64,000 nucleotides of DNA, taken from an uncultured bacterium (GTDB lineage: Bacteria; Oederibacteriota; PGYV01; Palsa-1178). Within the stretch, counting starts at the first letter, position 1; every line of letters starts with the position of its first letter. Position numbers and translations under genes: made by a program. Below the pieces are notes generated by a model, which searched no databases, had not been told where the DNA came from, and worked only from the letters and a program-made list of their open reading frames with translations. The stretch lies in NCBI GenBank assembly GCA_937889595.1, contig CALAOR010000064.1, forward strand, positions 62,001 to 126,000, written 5' to 3'. Below, piece by piece: positions 1 to 10,046 of the stretch.

Positions 1-288
1 ACCATATCCATATATGCGGTAACCAAGTACCAGATAAGCGAATGGGAACTCAACGTGATGAACGAAGACGGCGACGCTGTCAGGACATACAGCGGCGACG
101 ATAATCCGCCCGCGACCATAATATGGAACGGAAAGGACGACAGGGGACTGCCTGTGGCCGACGGTGAATACAAACTTGTCATGAAAGTCAAGGACAAGAA
201 CGGCAGGAACATAGAATCGGGAAAAGAGTCGGTCAAGGTTTCAAGTTCCATACCGCTGCAGCCTGGCGCCGTTAAACTCGAAGAATAA
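1..288 (+). CDS. C-terminal part of a secreted/surface protein with FlgD-type Ig-like domain (5'-truncated by window)
   Basis: Frame 1 is open from base 1 to the stop at 288; 'WELNVMNEDGDAVRTYSG..PPATIIWNGKDDRGLPVADGEYKLVMKVKDKNGR' is typical of FlgD Ig-like domains. Confidence 0.65.
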   Translation, partial: TISIYAVTKYQISEWELNVMNEDGDAVRTYSGDDNPPATIIWNGKDDRGLPVADGEYKLVMKVKDKNGRNIESGKESVKVSSSIPLQPGAVKLEE

Positions 289-314
289 ATATAAAAAAAG
301 GTGAGGAAAAAGAA

Positions 315-3300
315 ATGACAAAAAAAATCACGTTTATAGTTGTGTTTGCATCTTTTCTTGCGGGCTTCGCGGCCATGCCGGCCGCGATTCAGGCTGAAGA
401 CAACGACAAGGAGATGCAGAAAAACTGGACACTCGCTTTGGATTCCGTAAAAACAGCGCCGGCTGACCAGGCGACCTTTGACAAACTTGACAGTTTTGCC
501 GCCAGATGGAAGGATTCAAACAGGCTTGATGCCGCCAAAGCCGTATATTTGAAGGGAATGCTGCAGAACAAGGCCGGAAAATATAATGCGGCGTATGGTA
601 CTTTTAAAGGGCTTGTTGAACAGTATGAAAATTCGCCTTATTCGGACAGCGCAAACTATAAAATGGGCGAGGACCTGTATAATACGGGCAAGTACACCGA
701 CGCCCTGGACGAGTGGAGCAAATACCGTTTTAAGTATTCAAACAGCCTTTATATCATGGAAGCGGTTTACGGGATAAGCCTTTCAAATCTTAATGTAAAG
801 GAATTCAAGAAAGCCGACAGGGAACTCAACGATTTCCTTGCCAAGTATCCTTATTATGCCAATGACGATGACGTAAAATTCATAGGCGGCCTTATAGCCT
901 ACTACCTGGGCAGGTATGTTGAAGCCGCAGACAGGCTCAAAACGCTCAAGACAGACGCCGCTTATTACTACCTCGGGCACAGCCTTTTAAAAGAATCAAA
1001 ATATCTTGACGCCTCCGAAGCCTTCAAACAGGTAAGCGAGGGTGATGGCGCCAAAAAAAGTAAATATCTTGAAAGCGCTCTTTACAATAAAGCGGAGGCT
1101 TTTTACAAGGGCGAAAATTATCCCGTGGCAGCCGATGATTACCTTAATTTTATAAACTTGTTCCCTGCGAGCAATCTTGAGCCTTACGCGGTATATAAAA
1201 GGGGCTCCGCCATGTATAAGGACAAAAAATACGACGCGGCCGCGGCCGTGTTCAGGCAGGTTATTGACTCCAGCGGCGACAAAAGGGTAAAAGCTTACGC
1301 GCAGTATCTCATCGGGGAGTGCCTGCTGAAAGCGAACAAGTTTGACCTGGCGCTTGCCGCATATGAAAAAGTGACGGCAAATTACCCGGATGTTTACGAT
1401 GCTTACGCTTCAGCCCTTGTAAAAGCGGGTTGGTGCTATGTTTCACAGTCTAAATACGACAAAGCCGAGGAAGTGCTCAGGTCATTTACGGAGAAATTTA
1501 CAACGCACGACAGCCTGCCCCTGGGCTACTATCTTCTCGGTAATTCATATTACAGCCAGAAAAAGTACGGCGCCGCGGTTGAAGCTTACAAGTTCATCCT
1601 TGATAAATTCAAGTACAGCGATCTGACCGAGGCCGCGAACCTCATGGTTGAACTTTGTTATTTCAACCAGGGTCAGTTTGCCATATTGACCAGCGAATCC
1701 TCGGTTACCCTCGGGATCTTATCGGATAAGTTCCAGACCCCAAAGACCAATATAAGGGCCAGGTCATACTATTACCTGGGTACTGCGTACATGAAGAGCG
1801 GGATGTTCGGCCTTGCAGCGAAATCGTTCCAGGAAATAGTTGACAATTATTATGACAGCGATATTACAACCGAATCACGCGCCAACCTGGCATGGTGCTT
1901 TTACGAGGTTGATAATTTCCGCGGCGCAAGGACCATGGCAAAGGATGTCGTATCGACCGCATCGGCATCGCCTGACGTGAAAAAAGCGTGCGAGATACTT
2001 ATAGCGCATTCATACTTCTCGGAGAAAGATTATGACAAGGCGTCTGCCGCATACGGGGCATTTGCCTACGCCCATGAAAAAGACAAGGATTCCGAACTGA
2101 CGGCTGAAGCCCTTTTCCAGCAGGGTAAGGTCTACTCGTACCAGGAGTTTTATAACGACGCCATAAAATCATGGCAGGTGCTCGCCGGAAAATTCCCAAA
2201 GTCAAAACGGGCGGCGGAAGCGCTTTTTAATATGTCCGACATATACAATAAAGCGGCCCAGTATGAAAAGGCGCTTGCCGGATACCAGGAGATACTCACC
2301 AAATACCCCAAGGACGACAAGGCGGAAGACGCTATGCTGGCTATTGCGGAAGTTTACTATAACTCGGACCAGGAAGCAAAGGCCGTGGAGGCGTATAAGA
2401 AATTTATGTTAAGATTCCCGGATTCAAACAAGGTTACAAGTGTTGACGAGGGGATGCAGAGGGCCTCTTACAGAAAAGCCGAGAAGTCAAACGACCCGAA
2501 ACTGCTTCTGGAGTTCTACGCAAAATTCCCGAATTCAAACCTTGCGGTCGGAGCGCTTTATAAGGCGGCCGAGACTTATTACACCAATAATAAATTCACC
2601 GAATCGATCGCCGCCTTTAATAAGCTTATAGAGCAGTTCCCGAACGATACCATGGCGATAAACGCGCATTATTATATAGGCGCATGTTACGAGGCTTTAA
2701 AGAAGAGCGACGAGGCGGTCGCGGCTTACAAGGCTTTTATCAAGAACTACCCGAAACACGAGCTTGCATCTGACGTTACTTTCAGGCTTGCAACTTCCGC
2801 CTACATGTCAAAAAATTATGCGGACGCCATATTTTACTACGAAAGGATCATAGAAAAATACCAGGGTACGGATTATGAGATAAACGCCATGTATAACGTG
2901 GCTCTGGCTTACGGCGACTCGGGCAAGCAGGATGACGCTATCAGGTATTACAAACTTTTCGCCAAAACCTTCCCAAAGGACCCCAAGTCAAAGGATATAC
3001 CGCTTCAGGTGGCAGGCATGTATCTTGAGGCAAAAAGGTATAAAGAGGCTATCGCCGCGTATGATGACGCATATAAGAACGCGGCCAGCGACGCTGTAAA
3101 AAACGAGGCGCTTTACAGGACCGGCGATGTTTACGCGACCCTTGAGCAAAATGACAAGGCCATAGAGACATATGCGCTTCTCTTGAAGGCGCAGCCAAAG
3201 GATAATGTATTCAGGGTCACGGCCTTGATCGCGCTTGCCACATTGTATGAGGGAAAGCAGGACTGGAAATCAGCCGTGGATGTTTATGAGGCGGTTGCCG

Positions 3301-3440
3301 TATCGGGCGGACAGAAAGAATACGTTGACGGTGCGAAACAGAGAAAAGAAGACATAAAGGCGGCTTATCCCGACGCGTTCAAAAAAGCGGCCTCCGGAGC
3401 GGCCCCTTCGGCTGTAACACCGGCGGCATCCGCAAAATAA
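315..3440 (+). CDS. TPR-repeat periplasmic protein (tol-pal YbgF/CpoB/BamD-like repeats)
   Basis: 1041 aa, signal peptide, many ~34-aa TPR units (e.g. 'AEALFNMSDIYNKAAQYEKALAGYQEILTKYPKD'). Confidence 0.85.
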   Translation: MTKKITFIVVFASFLAGFAAMPAAIQAEDNDKEMQKNWTLALDSVKTAPADQATFDKLDSFAARWKDSNRLDAAKAVYLKGMLQNKAGKYNAAYGTFKGLVEQYENSPYSDSANYKMGEDLYNTGKYTDALDEWSKYRFKYSNSLYIMEAVYGISLSNLNVKEFKKADRELNDFLAKYPYYANDDDVKFIGGLIAYYLGRYVEAADRLKTLKTDAAYYYLGHSLLKESKYLDASEAFKQVSEGDGAKKSKYLESALYNKAEAFYKGENYPVAADDYLNFINLFPASNLEPYAVYKRGSAMYKDKKYDAAAAVFRQVIDSSGDKRVKAYAQYLIGECLLKANKFDLALAAYEKVTANYPDVYDAYASALVKAGWCYVSQSKYDKAEEVLRSFTEKFTTHDSLPLGYYLLGNSYYSQKKYGAAVEAYKFILDKFKYSDLTEAANLMVELCYFNQGQFAILTSESSVTLGILSDKFQTPKTNIRARSYYYLGTAYMKSGMFGLAAKSFQEIVDNYYDSDITTESRANLAWCFYEVDNFRGARTMAKDVVSTASASPDVKKACEILIAHSYFSEKDYDKASAAYGAFAYAHEKDKDSELTAEALFQQGKVYSYQEFYNDAIKSWQVLAGKFPKSKRAAEALFNMSDIYNKAAQYEKALAGYQEILTKYPKDDKAEDAMLAIAEVYYNSDQEAKAVEAYKKFMLRFPDSNKVTSVDEGMQRASYRKAEKSNDPKLLLEFYAKFPNSNLAVGALYKAAETYYTNNKFTESIAAFNKLIEQFPNDTMAINAHYYIGACYEALKKSDEAVAAYKAFIKNYPKHELASDVTFRLATSAYMSKNYADAIFYYERIIEKYQGTDYEINAMYNVALAYGDSGKQDDAIRYYKLFAKTFPKDPKSKDIPLQVAGMYLEAKRYKEAIAAYDDAYKNAASDAVKNEALYRTGDVYATLEQNDKAIETYALLLKAQPKDNVFRVTALIALATLYEGKQDWKSAVDVYEAVAVSGGQKEYVDGAKQRKEDIKAAYPDAFKKAASGAAPSAVTPAASAK

Positions 3441-3524
3441 TTAAAACCCCGGGATTATTGACGGCCTGATGGAAAATAAACATAAATTAAATAAAACCAA
3501 ATCGGATGAAGGAGGACAGACAAG

Positions 3525-4166
3525 ATGCAATTTGACATGATGCAGTTCTTAAGAAGCAGCTGGGTTCTATTACTTATGGGTTCATTGTCTATCGTAGTTG
3601 TTGCGCTGGCTATAGAAAGGTGGTTTTATTTCCAGAGGACCAAAATGGATTCAGAGGCTTTTATGGAAAAAATAAAGGGTTTTATTGTGGACGGCTCATA
3701 TAAAGAAGCGGTGGAATATTGCAAAACTTTTAAGGGAAACGTTGCCGCCGTGGTCCGTTTTGGGCTTGAAAACAGGCAGTTTCCCAGGGAAGAGAACGAT
3801 AAGCTCATGGAAGCCAAAAGAATGGAAGAAAGGCTTAACCTGGACAGGTACCTTGATATTTTGGGAACGCTCGGAAACACCGCTCCTTTCATGGGACTGC
3901 TTGGCACGGTACTGGGCATCATGCAGGCATTCAGGGACCTCGCGAATACCACGGGAGCCGGGCCTGAAGTCGTCATGGTCGGGATCTCGGAAGCCCTGGT
4001 GGCGACGGCAGCCGGACTTGGTGTTGCCATACCGGCGGTTATCATCTTTAACATCTACATGAAAAGGGTAAAAATAATATCGGTTGAAATGGATGCCGTA
4101 TCCAAAAAACTGCTGGTACTGCTGGCAAATTACGGGGAGGGCGCAAGTGGCCGGAAGCGCGGATGA
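3525..4166 (+). CDS. exbB: ExbB/TolQ/MotA-family proton channel protein
   Basis: 213 aa; 'LGTLGNTAPFMGLLGTVLGIMQAFRDL...VVMVGISEALVATAAGLGVAIPAVIIFN' hallmark; followed by two ExbD genes. Confidence 0.9.
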   Translation: MQFDMMQFLRSSWVLLLMGSLSIVVVALAIERWFYFQRTKMDSEAFMEKIKGFIVDGSYKEAVEYCKTFKGNVAAVVRFGLENRQFPREENDKLMEAKRMEERLNLDRYLDILGTLGNTAPFMGLLGTVLGIMQAFRDLANTTGAGPEVVMVGISEALVATAAGLGVAIPAVIIFNIYMKRVKIISVEMDAVSKKLLVLLANYGEGASGRKRG

Positions 4167-4578
4167 AGAATCAGCAATAACAGACATTAACGTAACGCCC
4201 CTTGTTGACATATCGCTGGTGCTGGTCATCATACTGATGGTTATTTCGCCGTCTGTCATACAGTCGGGTATAGTTGTTAACTCGTCAAAAGTGACCGAGT
4301 CGGTGGGAAAAAGCACCAAGAGCGAAGCGGTAAATATAAGGGTCACAAAAAAAGGGATCACGATAAACAACAACAAGATTACCGATGAAAATGCGCCTCA
4401 GGCCCTAAAGGCCGCGGTGGAAGCCAATAAGAAAAAACTTGTCATGATAACTTCAGACAGGGACGCATCGCACGGCAGGCTGGTCTGGGCTTTGGACGCG
4501 TCCAAGATGGCCGGCGCGAAGACACTGTCCATAATGAGGGAAGACAAAGGAAAAAAATCAGCAGGGCAATCCGAATAA
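4147..4578 (+). CDS. exbD: ExbD/TolR-family protein (copy 1)
   Basis: 'ITDINVTPLVDISLVLVIILMV'; in-frame GTG at 4147 is a better start than 4084, which overlaps exbB. Confidence 0.85.
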   Translation: MAGSADEESAITDINVTPLVDISLVLVIILMVISPSVIQSGIVVNSSKVTESVGKSTKSEAVNIRVTKKGITINNNKITDENAPQALKAAVEANKKKLVMITSDRDASHGRLVWALDASKMAGAKTLSIMREDKGKKSAGQSE

Positions 4579-4591
4579 GGAGGAAGATAAT

Positions 4592-5014
4592 ATGAGCATG
4601 AAAACAGGCGGCGGAGAAGACGAGCCTATAACCGACATAAACGTAACGCCCCTTGTCGACGTATCGCTGGTTCTGGTTATCATACTTATGGTAACGGCTC
4701 CGATCATGGTACAGTCCGACCTGAAGGTAACGATACCAAAAGCCGTGACTGACGAAGCGAAGAACGAGGATCATGTTACGGTTACAATAGATAAAGACGG
4801 TAAATTATCCGTTAATGAGAAAAAAGTGACTGTCGGACAGGAACTTGAACAGTGGACGGAGCGCAAGCTTGATAAGAGTACCGATAAGGTCGTGATAATA
4901 AAGGCGGACGAAGGTGTGGACGAAGGCATAGTACTGGACGCCCTGGATGACATAAAAAAAGCAAAGCCGAAAAAGATCTATTTTGCGACCGTTCAAAAAG
5001 ACAGGTCGAAATAA
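4592..5014 (+). CDS. exbD: ExbD/TolR-family protein (copy 2)
   Basis: 'PITDINVTPLVDVSLVLVIILMVTAPIMVQSDLKV'; SD aaggaggaa upstream. Confidence 0.9.
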   Translation: MSMKTGGGEDEPITDINVTPLVDVSLVLVIILMVTAPIMVQSDLKVTIPKAVTDEAKNEDHVTVTIDKDGKLSVNEKKVTVGQELEQWTERKLDKSTDKVVIIKADEGVDEGIVLDALDDIKKAKPKKIYFATVQKDRSK

Positions 5015-5029
5015 GGAGGAGATAATAAT

Positions 5030-5974
5030 ATGTTCGCAAACGACCGGGATGTAAAAGGAGTAAGCGGTTCTTTTATATTTTCTGTGATAGTTCATCTCCT
5101 GATTATAATCCTTATTTTCAGGGCGCAGCAGAAGTCAAAAGAACTGGCCGATTACAAGCTCACCGAAATAACCATGCTGGAACAGGTGCCTGACGAAAAA
5201 AAGCCGGTGGAAATAGAAAAGCCAAAAAAGATGTTTGACATATTAAAACAGCTCATACCCATCAAACAGAAAATGGATCTGGCCATAGAAAAGCCCAAGG
5301 CTTTGGACCTGAAAAAGCCCGAGATGAACCTGGCAAAACCCCAGGTGCTTGCGCTTGACAAGACCAAGCTGGATACCTTAAAGTCGGCTTTAAAGCTTGA
5401 CCTGGAAAATGAGATAGGCGCGAAAAAAATATCGCCGCAGATGGTGGAACAGCAGAAACTCGCGCTTGCGCAGGAAAGAAAGCTTTCGGCCGCGCCGGCA
5501 AGGCTTAACATTAACATGAGCGCTTCCAAGAATAGTTTTTTGCCTGTGGCAAGGCCGGCTGTTTCCATGGATTCCATGAGAGCGGGCAGCGGGCTTAAAA
5601 CCGAGGCCGTAAAGATCGTTTCGACCCCGACGCCCAAGCCTTCTGCGGCCGAGGAAAAGATAAGCATAGCTCCGCAAAAAGGCACGGCCCTTTTGATTAC
5701 CGGCCAGTTGTCGGGGAGGAATATTATAAGGAAAACATCGCCTCAGTACCCGAGGTGGGCGGAGGAGCAGGGAATACAGGCCCAGGTTGCCATAGATTTC
5801 ACGGTGCGTGCCGACGGATCCGTAAAGGAAAACCTTATGGTATCAAGACCATCCGGATATCCGGAACTTGATGACCTTGCAAAAGAAGCGCTCGCGACAT
5901 TCATGTTCGCGCCTCTTTCAAGTTCGGACGACCAGACCGGCACAGCCGTATTTGTATATAAACTTTCGAGGTGA
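5030..5974 (+). CDS. tonB: TonB-family energy transducer
   Basis: N-terminal TM, Lys/Pro-rich linker, C-terminal 'SPQYPRWAEEQGIQAQVAIDFTVRADGSVKENLMVSRPSGYPELDDLAKEALATFMFAPL'. Confidence 0.88.
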   Translation: MFANDRDVKGVSGSFIFSVIVHLLIIILIFRAQQKSKELADYKLTEITMLEQVPDEKKPVEIEKPKKMFDILKQLIPIKQKMDLAIEKPKALDLKKPEMNLAKPQVLALDKTKLDTLKSALKLDLENEIGAKKISPQMVEQQKLALAQERKLSAAPARLNINMSASKNSFLPVARPAVSMDSMRAGSGLKTEAVKIVSTPTPKPSAAEEKISIAPQKGTALLITGQLSGRNIIRKTSPQYPRWAEEQGIQAQVAIDFTVRADGSVKENLMVSRPSGYPELDDLAKEALATFMFAPLSSSDDQTGTAVFVYKLSR

Positions 5975-6888
5975 AAAGCATGAAAAGATTGTTTTTGCTT
6001 GTATTTTTAGCGGCAGCGTTGGCTGTATCCACGGTTTATGTTTTTTCCGAGGATAAACCGCAAGGCAACAGTGATTCGTCGCAGGAAGTCGTGGTTAAGG
6101 GCCAGTTAAAGATCAAAATAGACGCGGAAATGCCGGACATCGGCATAAAAACAGATACTAATGAGGTGGCGCAGTCCATAGTGACCACAGAAGAGGGTTT
6201 TCTTTCAATATCCCCTGAAGACGTGAAGGACGTCAAGGCATCATTGCCTGATAAGATAAGCGCTGAAAGGGCGGATTATCACGCAAACCTGTCTTTTCTT
6301 GAAGTCCAGCCTATTTTTAAAATTACCCCGAAGATGGCGAGCATCGACATAGATAAATGGAACTTTAAAGTCACCGATTCAACGGGAGGGACCGTATTCC
6401 TTCAAAAAGGCGAAGGACGCCTGCCTTCTGTAATTTCCTGGGACGGCATTGACCGTGACGGAAGGATAATGAAAATGGGTTCGCCTTACTGGTATGTCCT
6501 GACCTACATGGATAAGGCCGGCAACCCGGGTTCGGTGCGCCGCGAAACGCCAAAGGAAGTAACGGCGATAAAGTATCACAAAGATAATAAGCTTTATATT
6601 GAAGTGTCGTCAAAAGTCATTTTTGAGGAAAAAAGGAAAGAACGCCTGACCGACAACGGCAAGCTGATACTGTCTGAAATACAGGATTACATAAAGATGA
6701 GCAATACTTTCCCGACGGCCATCCAGGTATACTCCGATGACAAGGGCATATCTGCGGATCAGATAAGGACCCTTGAGAAACTTTTTTCCGAGCAAATGAA
6801 AGTGCCCAAGGAATTTTTCAGGATGGAACCCCTGATAGACAACAGCGTTCCTAAAAACTACAGGATAATCTTTATTATAAACGGCTAA
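5971..6888 (+). CDS. Secreted protein with FlgD Ig-like region and OmpA-like C-terminus
   Basis: Signal peptide; 'LPSVISWDGIDRDGRIMKMGSPYWYVLTYMDKAGNPGS' FlgD-like; C-terminal 'KERLTDNGKLILSEIQDYI' OmpA-like. Confidence 0.6.
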   Translation: MKSMKRLFLLVFLAAALAVSTVYVFSEDKPQGNSDSSQEVVVKGQLKIKIDAEMPDIGIKTDTNEVAQSIVTTEEGFLSISPEDVKDVKASLPDKISAERADYHANLSFLEVQPIFKITPKMASIDIDKWNFKVTDSTGGTVFLQKGEGRLPSVISWDGIDRDGRIMKMGSPYWYVLTYMDKAGNPGSVRRETPKEVTAIKYHKDNKLYIEVSSKVIFEEKRKERLTDNGKLILSEIQDYIKMSNTFPTAIQVYSDDKGISADQIRTLEKLFSEQMKVPKEFFRMEPLIDNSVPKNYRIIFIING

Positions 6889-6899
6889 AGGCGGAAAAC

Positions 6900-7463
6900 A
6901 TGATCTATCTTAAATACAGCGGCAACCTGCAGTCAAAAGATCTGATAGCACAGTTAGTCGACGAATTTGTGGACATATGCAGGATTTCCGGATGGGATTA
7001 TTCTGTAATAAAAGAAAATTTTCAGACTATGACCATGAGGCCGTCTTCTGCCGGCCGGAATCCCATGAAAGATGCGGATGCGATGGAAACACAGACCTTA
7101 AGCAGTTCGGAAGTGTTTTTGGAAGGCATAGCCATAAAGATAAGGCCGGATTGCGACCCTATCAGGTTAACCTTTGACAAGGCGTGCAGGCTTGCGACAA
7201 TAGCTTTTCTGGCCACTGATACATCGGGATTGCATATGAAACTTACTGTAAAAAAATACGAATTCCTTTATTATCCATTCGTGAAGCTTTATACCGCCGG
7301 AGCGGAGTACCATTCACAGGTCATTAAACTTCTCGACTATGTAAAAAAAAGATATGTAAAGGATCTTGAAGTCATAGATTCCTCGTTTTTTTGGGAGACA
7401 CGCGATGAAGAAATGCTGCGGGTGAAGATCTGGAAATCTTCAATAAAACAAAGAAGTATCTGA
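6900..7463 (+). CDS. Hypothetical protein
   Basis: 187-aa ORF immediately downstream, codirectional, with upstream SD (aaaggcgg). Confidence 0.6.
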   Translation: MIYLKYSGNLQSKDLIAQLVDEFVDICRISGWDYSVIKENFQTMTMRPSSAGRNPMKDADAMETQTLSSSEVFLEGIAIKIRPDCDPIRLTFDKACRLATIAFLATDTSGLHMKLTVKKYEFLYYPFVKLYTAGAEYHSQVIKLLDYVKKRYVKDLEVIDSSFFWETRDEEMLRVKIWKSSIKQRSI

Positions 7464-7577
7464 AATATTTTACGGCAATATTATTTTTGGTGTTAACCCT
7501 TTTACAGCGTCCATTTCCCGTTATAAATAAGCCATATCCGTATTAATTAAAATAAAACAGCTTCACATACAAAATCA

Positions 7578-7623
7578 GCAACCTTTATCCGTAACGTTTT
7601 GCTTATACGGACTATAGGGTTGC
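7578..7623. repeat. GCAACC...GGGTTGC hairpin repeat, copy A
   Basis: gcaacctttatccgta...tacggactatagggttgc; near-identical to 24490-24535 and, inverted, to 46265-46319. Confidence 0.8.
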
Positions 7624-7648
7624 GGAACTTGAATTAACGGAGGAACTT

Positions 7649-8626
7649 GTGATTAAAAGAATAGCCGTAATGACCACCGGCGGCGACGCGTCAGGCATGA
7701 ATTCCGCGATAAGGGCCGTCGTCAGGACTGCCATAGCATCCGGTGTGGAAGTTATGGGGATAATCGAAGGCCTGCACGGGCTGCTTCATAACCAGTTCAT
7801 TCCCATGGATATGGCATCGGTAGGCGGGATAATAAACCGCGGCGGGACGATTCTTCAAACGGTCCGTTCAAAAGATTTTTATAAGAAAGAAGTCAGGAAA
7901 ATAGCTTATGATTACCTTTTGGACCGTAAGATTGACGGCTTGATCTCAATTGGCGGGGACGGTTCGAGGCGGGGCCTGAATGTCATAACAAGGGAAACGG
8001 GAATACCCTCATGTTTTATTCCGGCATCCATTGATAATGACGTGTATGGCACGGATTACACCATAGGTTTTGATTCTGCTGTAAATGTGGGTCTTGACGC
8101 CATAGACAAGATAAGGGATACTGCGGCATCCCATCACCGTATCTTTATTGTGGAAGTTATGGGCAGGGAACATGGCTTTTTGGCGCTTGAAGTCGGATTA
8201 ACAGGCGGCGCCGAACTCATTTTGATCCCGGAGTTTAAAAAAGACCTGAAGATCAGCTCCATAGCGGCAGTCTTAAACAGCGGAATGAGACGCGGCAAGA
8301 ACAGCAGTATAATAGTCATGGCTGAAGGCGTCGGTCATTCTGCTGCGCTGGCGGAGAAGATCGAAAAAACGACCGGATTTGAAACAAGATATACGGTATT
8401 AGGCTACATACAGCGCGGAGGCGCCCCTACTTCTTTTTCAAGGAAACTCGGGCTTACTTTCGGATATGAAGCGGTAAAATGCCTGTTGAAGCTTAAAAGG
8501 AAACGGAGCATGATGGTCGGAATGCGTTGCAATGAGGTTGTTGTAATGGAAATGAAAAGCGTTATAGGCAAAGAACGCGGGATTGACGCGGCCGCTTATA
8601 ACATGAATAAAGTATTCTCACTTTAA
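7649..8626 (+). CDS. pfkA: 6-phosphofructokinase family protein
   Basis: 'TTGGDASGMNSAIRAVVR', 'SIGGDGS', 'SIDNDVYGTDYTIGFDSAVN', 'VEVMGREHGFLAL'; GTG start with aacggagga SD. Confidence 0.88.
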   Translation: MIKRIAVMTTGGDASGMNSAIRAVVRTAIASGVEVMGIIEGLHGLLHNQFIPMDMASVGGIINRGGTILQTVRSKDFYKKEVRKIAYDYLLDRKIDGLISIGGDGSRRGLNVITRETGIPSCFIPASIDNDVYGTDYTIGFDSAVNVGLDAIDKIRDTAASHHRIFIVEVMGREHGFLALEVGLTGGAELILIPEFKKDLKISSIAAVLNSGMRRGKNSSIIVMAEGVGHSAALAEKIEKTTGFETRYTVLGYIQRGGAPTSFSRKLGLTFGYEAVKCLLKLKRKRSMMVGMRCNEVVVMEMKSVIGKERGIDAAAYNMNKVFSL

Positions 8627-8639
8627 ACCGGAGGCTTTT

Positions 8640-10046
8640 TTGATAAAAATTCAATTTTTCGGAGCGGCAAGGGAAGTAACCGGTTCGATGCATGTCCTTG
8701 AAAAAGACGGATACAGGCTGCTGGTGGACTGCGGAATGATACAGGGGAAAAGAAAGGAATCATATGACCGCAACAGGAACATAGCTTTTCCGGCGTATGA
8801 CATAAATGCCATGATATTGACGCACGCCCATATAGACCACAGCGGTAATATCCCCACCCTTATTAAACAGGGTTTTAAGGGAAATGTTTACTGCTCGCAT
8901 GCCACCAGGGATTTATGCGAATTGATGCTTCCTGATTCCGCTTATGTGCAGCTAAAGGACCTGGAATACGTCAATAAAAAGCGTTTAAAGCAGGGCAAGA
9001 CATTATTTGAGCCGTTATATTCGCTAGAGGAGGCTGAAGCCTCGCTTAATTTCTTTGTGACCAAGAATCTGGGCGAGAAAATATCATTCAGGGAGGATAT
9101 TACCGGTTATCTTCTTAACGCGGGGCATATATTGGGATCCACTATGGCTGTAATAAAATTACAGGAAAAAGACAGGGAAGTAAAAATAGGTTTTACGGGT
9201 GACTTAGGGCGAAAAAGCCTGCCAATACTCGCGGACCCGGACCAGATAAGGGATGTGGATTATCTTGTGGTTGAATCAACTTATGGGGGCCGCGACCACA
9301 AACCCATAGCCACGGCATATTCCAGGCTGTCTTCCATAGTAACTGATACATATAACAAGGGCGGCAAGATAATAATACCGGTTTTTGCAGTGGAGCGGGC
9401 CCAGGAAGTCCTGTATGTATTAAATAAACTTTTTCTGTCGGGAAAAATCCCGGCAATGCCTGTTTTCGTTGATTCGCCGCTTACCGTGAAAGTTACCGAA
9501 GTATTTAACAGGCACGCGGAGTGTTTTGACAAGGACATGCTCAAGTTCATAGCTGATAATAACGACCCGTTTCACCTTGGTCTTGTGAAATACACGGCCA
9601 GCGTGGATGAATCAAAAGCTATCAATGATTATGAAAAACCCTGTATTATATTATCCGCGACAGGCATGTGCGAAGCGGGACGGATACTCCACCACCTGAA
9701 GAATAATATCGGAAACCCGAAGAATACCATATTAATCGTGGGATACCAGGCTGTCAATACCCTGGGACGCCGTCTTGTTGAAGGCGACAAGATCGTCAAG
9801 ATATTCGGCGATTCATACAATGTACAGGCGCAGGTTATCGTTATAAATGAATTTTCAGGCCACGCTGGCCAGAAAGAACTGATAAAGTTCATACAGGCTA
9901 CCGCGAAAATGAGCGAAGGCCGGTTAAAGAAAGTTTTTCTGGTACATGGCGAAGAGGGCCAGCAGGAGGAACTGATAAACGCTCTGCATGTCTGCGGAAT
10001 GCAGAATGTGGACAACCCCGGGCCGGGCGAGGAAGTTATCCTTTGA
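8640..10046 (+). CDS. MBL-fold beta-CASP RNA-processing exonuclease
   Basis: 'LTHAHIDHSGNIPTL', 'TGDLGR', 'VESTYGGRDH', 'SATGMCEAGRILHHL' motifs; TTG start. Confidence 0.9.
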   Translation: MIKIQFFGAAREVTGSMHVLEKDGYRLLVDCGMIQGKRKESYDRNRNIAFPAYDINAMILTHAHIDHSGNIPTLIKQGFKGNVYCSHATRDLCELMLPDSAYVQLKDLEYVNKKRLKQGKTLFEPLYSLEEAEASLNFFVTKNLGEKISFREDITGYLLNAGHILGSTMAVIKLQEKDREVKIGFTGDLGRKSLPILADPDQIRDVDYLVVESTYGGRDHKPIATAYSRLSSIVTDTYNKGGKIIIPVFAVERAQEVLYVLNKLFLSGKIPAMPVFVDSPLTVKVTEVFNRHAECFDKDMLKFIADNNDPFHLGLVKYTASVDESKAINDYEKPCIILSATGMCEAGRILHHLKNNIGNPKNTILIVGYQAVNTLGRRLVEGDKIVKIFGDSYNVQAQVIVINEFSGHAGQKELIKFIQATAKMSEGRLKKVFLVHGEEGQQEELINALHVCGMQNVDNPGPGEEVIL

